A program made the position numbers and the translations under genes. From Lepisosteus oculatus (taxonomy: Eukaryota; Chordata; Actinopteri; Semionotiformes; Lepisosteidae): a stretch of DNA of 64,000 nucleotides. Positions 22,427 through 33,700 of this stretch are shown in pieces. The notes under the pieces are model-generated. The model was given only the letters and a program-made list of their open reading frames with translations, did no database searches and was not told the DNA's origin. The stretch lies in assembly GCF_040954835.1 (NCBI RefSeq), contig NC_090703.1, forward strand, positions 17,621,444-17,685,443, read 5' to 3'. Position 1 is the first letter of the stretch; the number at the start of each line of letters is the position of its first letter.

Positions 22427-25400
22427 TCACTTCTTTTTGCTTTTCCTTGGAGCTTTGTAACTGGTTGTCCGGTGATCTTTTCTATCAAAATCATCGTGGC
22501 CCTCCCTGCAAGTATGGGATATATCATCAGTTCAGTACTCAGTAGTCAGCTTTAAAGTTTCTTTAAGGTTCCCTTTTCAATTTTAAGTATAATACAAGCC
22601 ACACTTTACTTACTGGGTCAGTAAATTAGAAATATTTGTAGAATAAGGAAAGAAGAGATTATTTTCAAAAGCAATGTTAAACTGGCTGGAATCATGAATA
22701 CGATTTTAAAACTAGGAGTAGCAGTAAGAGAGCCAGCATTCACAGCCAAGAGTTCTTAAAAATTGGACAAACCCACCAGAACAAAATGAACAAATGACCT
22801 GACAACTAGTAGGGTTCGAAACTTGAAACAATGCTACAGACAAACATTTTACCAATAAACTTAAAAAAAAACACACACACCTGAAACACCTTTTACAGTA
22901 GAGCTCATCATCACAAGAGCGGCAGCGAATTGTGGCATCTTCATTGCAGATACAACACCAAGGCAGCTCCTCCTCATCGCTGTCAGAAGGTGGGGCGGCA
23001 GCAGCTATCTTCTTATTTGCTCTGGACTGCGGAGCACAAGGCATCTAAAATATCAACCAGCACAATCAAACAACATCACAGCCCAAATTAAATCAAAACT
23101 TCGCCACACTCACCAAAGGTACATTCCAAGCAATTTAGTGGATTGCAGTTTTCTGTCTAGTTGAAAAGCTGCTCTTTCAGCTGCTGGTAATTCCTGGCTT
23201 TCACAATTGAGACGGTCTAATTTTATTACCTTCTTATGACCAGTTGGTTTTTCTGTGTTTATTGGGCCACTCTGTTCAGGAAGAATGTTGTAGCCACTGG
23301 CTTCATCTAAGGCTGCTTCCTCAGACAGCTGCAGGGAAGGGAAAGCAGAGTTTGTAGTCATGACCATCAATTTGTTATTGGTGACAGTACAGTACGTGGC
23401 AAGGAAGATCTATTTGGTTTCTTGTTAAGCAACTTGAGGTAAAGGGAATGAATTAGGGTTGACCATGCTTATTAAAAAATACAAATTCTTTGCATTTATA
23501 TACTGCTTTCCAAAGGATCCTAAAGTGCTTATAGGAGGGGACAAAGTTCATGAGACTGATACTGAAAAAGAAAAGTAATGTGAGACTTTTGAACAACTGA
23601 GGTCGTTCAGGAGATGCATTCTTACTTGTGTGAGAAAATGAAAGTTTCCTCCCTGTAACTGTTTAGAAGCAGACAATTTCTATTTAGGACACATTTTAGA
23701 TGCTGAAGAAAAGAAAAATCAGAACATCCCCCAAAACAAGCAAGAACACAAAGAGGCTGCAAAAAACATCCCAAATGATTTCGCAAAGGGTTTGGCAAGC
23801 TCAGGCTTCATGCCTCAAAGGGATATACAAAAAATAATGACTTCTTATAAGGGCACTTTATATGAGCACTTACCAAGAAATAAAACACATTTTATTGTTG
23901 TTATTTTAATATTAATCTTATGTTCACAAATACAGATTGCTTGACTATAAAGTACAAGTAACAGTTTTCACCTTCTGGTCTGAATACTTTTAGATCCCAC
24001 AATATATTTTATATACTGATTTGGATATGAAGGACAAAGAACTATAATACAAAAACATTAATTACTTAAAAACATGGAACCTTAATAATCTAGTATTCAA
24101 GAAATGTGCTCTGGTTCCCTCTTCTGGTCAAAGATGTAACAAGCTATTAACCTATTACATTACAAGATATTTAAAGTATGGTGATAAGAGATACAGTATT
24201 TGTATACACATCTGTAAGACATTCACTATGTGAAAATGTTCAGATGCTTTCTCCGTATTAGAAATATCCAGGTTACACACCTGCTTCAATATTCTCTTCA
24301 GTGACTCCTCCTCTGTCTCCTCTTCACTGTCTGGTTGACTGAAATCATTTGCTGTGACTGGGGTACAAAACAGAACATGGGGAGTGATACTGTGAATACC
24401 TGAAAGACGTTTGCCAATGATTATTAAGAGGACAGTGGATGATCGTCTTGGAGCGAGAAGGATTGACACAAGGATTGACCTACTCTTGCCAGGGTCCTGT
24501 CCCTTCAGGAGCGCCAGCCTCCTTGCCATCTGCAGCACCTGTTCCCGGCCCAGGTTCTCCTGCTTCAGCTCCTCCATGGCCTCTGCTAGTAGCCGGCTCT
24601 TCTCCGATTCCAGCTGCTTGGCATCTTGCCGCAGGTCATCCAGGTTCTCATCTAACGTGCTGTCTGCCTTGTTCAGGTTGTTCAAGGGACCATCTGTGCC
24701 CGGGAACAGAGAGTGTGATCATGTGGGAAAGGTAAAACTGGCAATTAAATGTAATGTGTAGGCATACGAAGAATTGTGGGAGCATAATTCAGAGGCTTAG
24801 TGTGTGCAAATGGTACTAAAACTTTGTGAAGAAGTCTTGAGGTCTCTGTTATTCAAAATTCCTTCAGAGACAAGCTATCTTGATTATATACAAACAACAC
24901 AGTGTGCTCTTCATGTTAGTTATCGTAGTTTACCTCTTAAGGAAAGCACTTCCCATATTAAGAGCTGTATATATTGTACTGTATATAAAAGATATGCTAG
25001 TGCCATTTTTCCAACAAAATAGTGCCTATATAAGGGATAGGAAATGCAGATAGTGAGAGGTATATTTAGAGATTCTGTACCTGTAACACCTTCTGAGCCT
25101 GATTCTGGTGCAAATCTGTTGTCTATTGCTACCTCTTCAGACAGCTGGGTTATCAGATCACTGGCTTGCTCAGTCTGGGTCCTTGCATCTGGAGGTTGGT
25201 GAATCTGCAGAGCATTTAAATAGTCATTAACATAAATCACTAATATTCTTAGATACCCGAATAAAAATGTATGGTTGCTTGTCATATATGTAATAGACCT
25301 CAGGGTCTGTGTTATTCTATTTTTGCATGCCCTACCTTTTCCAACAAGCAAGATTAAATTTGGGCTGATGAACTGCTGTTGCTATGGTATGGACTATACT

Positions 25401-28400
25401 TTTACACTTTCCAGAAAGTTATGTCTATTAATAGTGAAAAAAGACAGCAATTCTCTGACATGGTTGTTTTATTGTTTTGCATATCCATGGTCATTAAAGT
25501 TGATTGGCACTTAAAAAAAATTTTTTTTTTTTAAAATGGAGGATCACAGCAACAATAGGAAAAACTGCTTTATTTACAGCTGAATCTTTTATTCTGGGGA
25601 TATTTGTTAAACAAAGGCCCAACTTAAATACTAAGATAAAGCGATTAATCATATTTACAAGTAACAACTTATTATTCGATTTTCAATAAGACATCCTCGT
25701 GTGTCTATGTTAGAAAGTATGATTCTCGAAAAAATTAATAGACTTCAACAGCATACATGGAACTATCAATGGTATATTTGCTGAAATGCTGCATTAAATA
25801 AAAACAAATAATAAATTCTGTGATTTATTAAGATATTCCCGATCCTGAAGTTTCTTTCAGAGATTTTTGTTATTGATTTCTATCCTGATTTCAACAATAA
25901 AGGTGGCACGATGCACACAACAATAAAGAAACCACAGTACTCACTGGTCTGGGGACTTGCGATGGCGGGGTCACTCCCTGCAGAGCGGCCAGGCGGTCCT
26001 CCATCTCTGCGGCAGTGGGAATAGGACGGGCAGGGACCTTGAGAGCAGCCAGTCGGGACTCGATCTCTTTCTCCGAGGGAATTGATCCTGGATTTCAGAC
26101 AATCACATACTTTATAAGGCACAGCTTGGGCAGAGCCTTACAGTCAGGCAGCTAGGAATACTTGGAGCCTTCCAAATTAAAGGCTACCTTAAAAAACAAA
26201 ACATATGATATATTGCAATTTCACAATAATGAAATATACTGCAATGTTGTCATACAACCTTTTTCTTCTTTGTGGTACCACGATGCTTCTGTAAGTTAGT
26301 GTAGCATTTACTATTTTTATGATAGAGCTTAAATAAATATTATAGGGATGCTATTTAATGTGTGCATATACAACTGAAAATCTTGCAAATATGCACCACA
26401 ATTCTCCACAATTCTCTTTTTTATTTTTTACATTTTTATTTGGGAATGTGAATACTTGTTACTAGTGGTAACAAAAGCAAACAATTTTCTCTGTGGCCAG
26501 ATTTTCCATCTAATAAATTTAGGACAGATCAACTTATTAGGAAAATTTAGGGGAGTGTTACATACATGAAGTTAACAAGCCTAGTTGTTCAAATCAAGAT
26601 TTCCAGAAGAGAGTGGTATTTTCGAGTCCAAATGCAAGAGTTTCTTCAGTACATTATTTTATTCAAGAATAAATTATTTTATTCTAGCAACTTTCACTTA
26701 AAATACACAGAATGAAAACTTAAATCTGGCTCTCCAAAAGGCATTCCATATGACCTACATCTCAAAGAAAGAAGATCTTAAAGATTTAAAAACTAAATAA
26801 ACTGACTGGGTGTGGTGTCCTCCTTGAGTCTCTCCAGTCTCTCAGCTATGGCCTGATCCTCCTTGCTCAGCCCCCTGGCAACAGGGAGTCGGGGGGCAAT
26901 GCTCTTAGAACTGGGCCTAGATGCTGGACCCTGCTGGCTCTGCTTGGCTTCCAGAGCTGCCACTCGTCTGAGGATGCAGAAAAATATATTTGTTATTCTG
27001 CATTTGAGGACCATTAAAAGATCTGTACTAATCATCTTTCATATTTTTCAAATATGTTATTCAAATGTACTCCACACAGTGCTGGATTAGCTGGATTTTG
27101 AATCACAGCAGGAAACATAAACATTGGTATCCTTATATGCATCTACACATCAATTAACAAAAAGCCACTTACTTCTGATAAGTGCTGCAGCAATCTGGAG
27201 CATATAGGATAGGCTCTGTCCCTGAAGTATAGGGTACTAGGAGGAACTACACCTTAGACAAGGCGCAGACACAAGCTCATAGGGACAACTTATAGATGCC
27301 ATGTAAACCAGCCAGCATGTCTTTAGGGAGGTAAGTACAGAAATCAAGAAAAACCCACACTGCAGACAGATTGAGCCCAGGGCCGAAAACAAATTCAGGA
27401 CCCAAGAGCAACGCAAACAGCCAGGCCATCCCATCCTGTACCTGAAACTACTTAATTCACCAGAACAAATAACTCTTGTCTAGATTACTGTTCTTTAAGC
27501 ATTGAATATGTATCCATATAAACGTATTACATTCACTTAATTCTTGAATTATTTTACTTAAATATACTGTAAGGTGGTTGGTAATGGTTGCGCCTGGTTG
27601 AAACCGTTTATAGATTTTAAATTTGAAGAATCAGCAAAAATAATTTTTGTATGTAAAAATGTTTTTAAAATACCGTAGTATACACATATACAAATTAAGC
27701 AAATACAACTTTACACAATACTTAAAACTGACTACTGCTGCTTAAACTAAGTGCACATAACTTTTATAATACTAAACATTTAACAGATCTCATGGACATT
27801 GTTCCTGTAATGATGACACTTCCTTTCAAATGGCATCAAATGCCAAAGACTTTGCTATGTAACTTCAGTAAGAAATTGTTGACTGTATCCTGTGGAGTCT
27901 GATGATGCCAGAATAAATATAACTCATCTGAACAAATTCAAATACAGAAAAAGACCTGCTATCCTAAAAGTGAAAAATGCTTTGTTTTTTGTATCCATAA
28001 AGGAACAGAAGTGGGTGGTAATGTTTAAGGTTATGTTTTTTATTTAGATTTTCCAAAGGAAGGTGGAATAATTTAGTGTTGCATAAGGTCTTAGGATTCA
28101 GGAAAAATATATATATATTTCATTGGTACCTGCATGAACAAACTCCTGTTTTCAATTTCTACACGGTATAATTTAATAATAAAAAGAAACTGAATTTCCC
28201 TATGTATTTCACACCTTTTTGCCACATTTTTTTATTATTCTGGAGACATCCTTCAAAAGGGGTAAAATTCTATTCATATCAACGACTAATATATCTTCAA
28301 ATTCCAAGATAAAGTAGAAGGAATTAAAAGCAACAACCCAGCATCCCAATGTACAATCACACCAAATTTTGTAACCTCACCAAGTTTGACATGATAATCA

Positions 28401-29356
28401 ATGACTCACTTTTTGTAATTCTCTGGTGGTGACCACTTAGCCGCATTGTTTAGGGTTCCTCCACTGCAGTAAATGACAGTAGAGAACAGTAGATAAGCAT
28501 ACTGATCTTTAAATGCATGTTCCACATATACATTCTGAAGCTTAAACCTCTTTTTGTTTTACTTTCAAATACCTGAAGACAAACCACAAAGACAATAATT
28601 CAGACCTTTTCTTTAGGGATGATGGTAGCCTTCATTTTACAGTGTTTTAAATATTTAAGGATAATGCTGAATGAATCTGCAAGAAAATATCAGTGAAAAT
28701 CAATTTTCACACTAAAACAAGCTAATGGGAAAGAAATCAATTTATTTTTAAACGGTCTTTGCTTTGTCAAAGTGTTTGAAAAATACACTCTATTGTTCTA
28801 TATAATGCATGACATGAAAACTTTCAACAAGAAATGGTTATTTTTCATGTTTGTGATTGCAACAACACTTAAACCACTGATATCTTAATCAGCCCTCTAC
28901 TTTGTTCATGTGGAAGCTGGGGATGAGTTTAAAGGTCACTAACAAAAAGTTTCGATTGCCACCTTGTGAGGTTTCCATGGCATTGCTTGCAGACCTTCTG
29001 CTGAGTGTTTCCACACCTTGGCACAAGACAGCTGTAACCGAGACACCCTGCGCAGTAGGAGCGACCGCAGTTCTTACATGCCGCCTACAAGAGAACGCGT
29101 CGAAAGCTATTAGGTGGACAGACAAAAATGAGCACTGTTCTGTGGAAAAATGTGGAATACATTTTGAATCGCTTGACATAAATCATAATTAAAAGAAGCA
29201 CCTAGTTTATTTTCAACACACAAATACGATTTGATATGAGGTTTGGGTAGAAAGTAAAATGTGTACTTTGTCAATATTAAAGATTGCTCATAAAAGACAG
29301 ACCTCCTTCTTGAAGAGCGAGAATTTTGAAGCACAGCCGTAACATCTGCTGTCCAT
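22427..29356 (-). CDS. zfyve19: ZFYVE19 / ANCHR, abscission checkpoint regulator (complete, 11 coding exons)
   Basis: Coding exons in transcript order: 29303-29356, 28963-29084, 28410-28463, 26807-26967, 25945-26087, 25081-25204, 24484-24693, 24281-24357, 23230-23328, 22881-23026, 22427-22505. The sum is 1269 nt (422 residues plus TGA); every junction keeps frame with AG/GT borders. The product is an ESCRT-III/VPS4-associated regulator that retains VPS4 at the midbody ring and delays abscission when chromatin persists. An N-terminal FYVE-like finger has Cys pairs 5/8, 21/24, 29/32 and 50/53. Three MIM-like segments with RL..L cores lie near residues 115-170, followed by an acidic and coiled middle and a C-terminal B-box-like finger (C372, C375, C383, C386, C392, C395, H400). 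The start MDSRCYGC matches the family start; an in-frame ATG 9 nt upstream (29363-29365) is an alternative. The gene is head to head with BUB1B. Confidence 0.95.
23483..23545. repeat. Fish SINE/LINE 3' tail-like fragment
   Basis: TTTGCATTTATATACTGCTT followed by CCAAAGGATCCTAAAGTGCT resembles the antisense CATTTATATAGCGC...AAAGCGCTT tail of CR1/L2-linked repeats. It lies in ZFYVE19 intron 8. Confidence 0.4.
25945..26967 (-). other. zfyve19: ZFYVE19 exons 4-5 carrying three MIM-like VPS4/ESCRT interaction helices
   Basis: Exon 26807-26967 contains [12 protein letters not shown]. Exon 25945-26087 contains [11 protein letters not shown] and [11 protein letters not shown]. All three follow the pattern acidic-x-I/M-x-x-RL-x-x-L of MIT-interacting motif 1. 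The spacing suggests local duplication within the protein. The link to VPS4 comes from the family; the motif matches are read directly. Confidence 0.7.
27237..27440 (-). repeat. tRNA-derived SINE type A fragment in ZFYVE19 intron 3
   Basis: CAGCATGTCTTTAGGGAGGT, then AAACCCACACTGCAGACAGA, then TTGAGCCCAGGGCCGAAAAC are the antisense body blocks, strongly diverged. Confidence 0.45.
28963..29356 (-). other. zfyve19: ZFYVE19 FYVE-like zinc finger exons (exons 1 and 2)
   Basis: Exons 29303-29356 and 28963-29084 encode four CxxC pairs in FYVE spacing. The canonical basic R(R/K)HHCR patch of phosphoinositide-binding FYVE domains is replaced by KNCGRSYC. That is typical of ANCHR and points to weaker or different lipid binding. 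Exon 1 ends with KKE before a GTCTGT donor, a less common donor; the exon 2 acceptor is tcttgtag. Confidence 0.85.
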
Positions 29357-30209
29357 GTCGTTCATCCAGACTAGTCCCAAGTCCAGACAGAAAGGAGATG
29401 TTGCTTCTGAGAAAAGAAAAGGACGTTTTGTATAGCATTGGTGATTTATTTTAGACGTGCTCTAAAGTTTATTCCAATTAAAAACTAACAAAATACCCAT
29501 CAACCAGGTAAAGTTGTTAGCTACCGTATTACTATGTTTTACCACAACACCTACCCCTCCTATTGTTGTATTAGTCAAACTGCAGCTGTCCAATTCAACT
29601 TACCAAAGCAGTTACATGCTTCTCAGTATTAGACTACTAGTGTGCTGTGTTTTATGACCTTTGACGCATTGAAATTAAAACGCACATAGTAATTGAGACT
29701 AAAACAATTCGAGTAAGGCAATAAAAAAGCAAAGGAACAACACTGAAAACTGCGGACTTTTCCAGATTTCTAACCCCAACCAAGACAGGGTCAGGTTGAA
29801 CTGACGCGAACACAGTCAAATACAGGAAGTTTCCGATAGCTTTCCCACTGCATCCTGGTAGATATAGTTCGAAAAGAAATGGTTATAAAACAAATATTGA
29901 ATACATAATGAAAATGAGATTTTTGTTGTTCTCCGTGGTTAATATATTGAAAATCAATTAAAATTAAGCAGTATTTTCTTAAACACTTACTCATCGCATG
30001 TTTTCTGTTCTTGGTAAGAGTCCTGAATCATTAAACACCCAAAGTGTTGAACTACATTTCCCAGGCTACTTAGTTACGGCGTGTATATATTTTCAGCATA
30101 CTATTACCCTAAATATTTTTCAAGAACATAAACACAATTTGGATATTAAAACTATAATTAGGAATACTAATCAGTTGCGTGGTATTTTATTTAAATTCGT
30201 TTTAAAGAG

Positions 30210-30389
30210 GTTTCGAATGATTGGACTATTGTTAGAAACACGTTGGTGTGACGGCCCAATCAACTTCAGGATGTTGGTCTCTGACCCTGGCGGTTTGTAT
30301 TTGAATTATTTTAAACGCAGGGAGGAGAAAGCCAGCTTGAATCTCATTGTTAAAATAAGAAACACACTTTTCAAGTATATAGATTTAAG
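30210..30389 (+). promoter_or_regulatory. BUB1B promoter: CCAAT boxes and CHR-like elements, with probable 5'UTR exon end
   Basis: An inverted CCAAT (ATTGG, 30220-30224) and a direct CCAAT (30256-30260) precede TTTGAA (30300-30305) and TTTAAA (30310-30315), which match the CHR consensus. A CCAAT box tens of bases before a CHR is the arrangement of G2/M genes controlled by NF-Y with DREAM or B-MYB-FOXM1, a class that includes checkpoint genes. A consensus donor (GTAAGT) follows at 30390 and an acceptor (ttgttccag) ends at 30755. This suggests a non-coding exon 1 ending at 30389 and spliced to the exon holding the ATG. No transcript data are available, so the start site is inferred. Confidence 0.5.
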
Positions 30390-30772
30390 GTAAGTTATTT
30401 CAAATTGTTTCCTCTTCCACTGCGAATTGCGCAATTGTCAATAACACTTGCTGAGTAAATGTAAGCGATTTCATGGTATTGGTTCCTAAGAAGGGAAACA
30501 TTTGCTTTTGTATTACCTCACACAGCTTTTTCATTTTAAAAGGCGGAACGTGTAATAACGACCAAACATAACTAAATCTACATCAGAACTATGTATCTTA
30601 ATGCGTTATTTTTGCTAGCTGTAGGTTAATGCTTGCCTGTCTTTTGAAAGCCTTTTTTTAAGCATGACTTGCAAAACCAGGGCAATCAGTGAAGTAACAA
30701 GCATATTTCGTGTTGTTAGAGGATTTGTTTTCATGCTCTTGCTGCATTGTTCCAGCTGGGACACAGCGCGGT

Positions 30773-33700
30773 ATGGCGGAGGAGTCTCCAGAATGGGAAC
30801 TGTGCAAAGAGAATATCCAGCCCCTGAAACAGGGTCGGTCCATGTCCGCTCTTCTTCAAGCCCTGGCCAGCCAGGAAGGGGGCCACAGCGCTGCCATCGA
30901 GCAGGAGAAACAGTGAGTGAACTTGGCAATCTTGTGTGTGTGTCTTGCCTGAAGGACGTTTTTCTTTGGCTGGTTGACATAATTTGTAATTTTGGTGCAT
31001 TATCATTTAGAACGGAGGATAGATTTTTAAACGTCTATAAACTGCATGGATGTTGGTTAACTTTATACTGTTATGTGTAAACCATGATTACAATGTGCCG
31101 ATGGAGTTAAAACTTCAGTAGATTTGCATAAACTCATTTTAAATGAAGAATCTACTGCAGACTTATGAATTTTAACAGAACAGGTGAATCCTAGTAAGTA
31201 TGCCCCACAAGTAGAAGAGGCTGTGATTAAAAAGTGTTACACTGTCAAATGGCAATGTGAGGTTGAAAATTGTAATCATGCAAAATTGCAGCCATCACCT
31301 AATCAAAATGCTTATTTTATAAATGGTTATACGTGAATGAAAAGTCTCTGAATCTGAATAGGATGTTAATGCTGTTAACTTCCTAAACAAGCAGTAGCTT
31401 TAGTTGAAAATAGCCTGTAGATGATAGGAGTGCAATATATTGCATACAAATGTGTTGCAAGGATAAGTTAACATTTCGTACACATAAGTTACAGTTTGGG
31501 AATGTGTGTGACCTAGCACACTCTGCAAGGCTTGGAAGCCAAAAGGTTGCTTGCACCTTCCAGATGTAAACTGTTTTCTCCCCCGTTAGGGCTTTTGAGT
31601 CCGAAATCAGATTTTACGAAGGGGATGATCCGCTTGATGTGTGGGAAAGGTAGGCTGTTTTTACCGTTTCTTCAGAAAAAGGGGTTCTCTACTATAAGAT
31701 GAATGTGCATTATTCTCTTAAGATACCACAGTGTTTTAAATTATTTAAACATTTGATTGGTGTAGTGTTTTTAGATTTGACTTCTCAATTATCTTGATAC
31801 TGATCAAAATATTTTGATATCAAAGTAAGCATGCATAGTCAAAAATGTTGTAACCTGCAGTTCCAGTAAGTATTAGTATACCTATTGACTTACCGAACTT
31901 GTTTAAAAGTTTGCTGTGACATAAGAACATTTGTTTGATTGCCTAGTTGTCCCCCAAAAAATACAGATTGTAAGTGCTAAGAGAGATGTATTGCATTAGA
32001 ATAAAAACTGTATAAAGTATTTTCCAGTACTGTAATGCTGCAAACCGTAAGAATAATACAGAAAATGGTAAGACCTGGGAATATTTTTTTTCTTGGGGTT
32101 GAGGCATTTAATCTTGAATAAAAGCAAACTATTAAGTCAAATTTCTCTTGTCTTAATTTGCATTCTCAGGTGGTATGTAATGCAGCTTCTGTAAGTGTTC
32201 TGAATTAAATGATAACATTAATGTGGTTAGTGGTTAACATTGTAACAGCTGTCCAAGAAAAAAACAAAAGGCCTACAGTATATTCAGTCCTACAAGTGTT
32301 ATGGTTTATTGTAAGGTGAAAACAATGAAACAGTCTGTAAATATATAAAAAAAACTTTAAGTACAGAGACAAAGTACACCAAAACCAATTCACTTCAAAC
32401 TTTATTTTCCCCTTGGAAAAGTTCACTTTACAGGCAGTCCAGTACAATGAAGCCAGTCCAACATTACCAAGAGTAGACAGTACAATAGTGTCATAGGACA
32501 TAAAGGAAAGAGTTTTTATAGATTTTTACACCTGGGGACACAGAGGTCAATTCACAATTTAGGGCGTGAGACACCATAATGCTCGTGGCCATCTTTACAG
32601 CCCTATGTTTGTTAAAAATATTATTATTTTACTTATTTTCTTCTCTGATTTTCAACCTATTTCAATTAACAATACTGATATTTCCAAACCAGCAAGTGAT
32701 ACAGTATTGTTACAAATGGGGGGGGGGGGGGTGGGTATGAAACTGGTGAAAGTCAGGAGTTGACCAAGCGGTTTAGTCAATCAACTTGTAACTTGTAAAT
32801 GATTTCTAGCAATATACCCGAGTGGCTAGTATAAGTAGAGGCATGTGAATTCCTTGTTCTCTGGCATAGCTTTTTTGAGAGGAGTAATAATCCAGACACA
32901 CTTGGTTAAACAAATATTTATTGCAATGACAAAACGCAAACTACACTACAAACAACATACCACACACAAGTTACTTTATGTACAGTATTTACACACAAGG
33001 CCTAACATTCTGGTCACCCAGAAAACCCCAAACTGCTTCTAAGCATTAATAAGTTCTCTTTGAGGGTAAATGTTCTGAAAACAAAGGAACTGGTCAGTGA
33101 TCTTAGGGAAAAAATGCAACATCTCTCCAACCAACCTTAATTAATAGTGCAACTATAAAAAATGTAAAAGACTTAAGTACTTGGGACTAGTCATAGATAA
33201 AAAAAAAACCTGAGATGGCACAAATCTGACACTTTTCAAAAACAAGTCGACAGTCTTTTTTTCTTAAGAAACGACTCCAAGGTAGATAGAACTATTTGAG
33301 CACTTGTCTGCAAATCATTTATTGAAAGCATCTTAACATACTGTTTCAGCTTTGTGTGACTTAGAAGTGTGTTTTGGATTTTAGATAAAGTTTGTGACAT
33401 TGGGAAGGGTAAACACTTCAAACTCCAAAGGAGAGAGGATGTTTATTGAGGTCAGGGGGGTCCCTTGAGCAGAAAAAAATTGTAAAAAATGTATCTTAGT
33501 ATACCTAGGTGAGTTGTGGGTTAATGATTGCAAAGGAGCAGGACAGAAACAGAGAATATAAGATCACATTATAGAGCTTGGGAAAAGAAGGACAGGAAAA
33601 AAGAGGGAGAGGAGTAGGGACTTAAAGCTTGCTCCAGGCGAGAGCCCCTACTTTTTGACCATCCAAATCAAACCTGAGTGGAGCAATGTATTCGAACCTT

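Noticed and set aside
30664-31080. 138-codon open frame overlapping BUB1B exon 1
   Set aside because: It is a different frame of the same DNA, runs through the clear donor at 30913, and lacks family resemblance.
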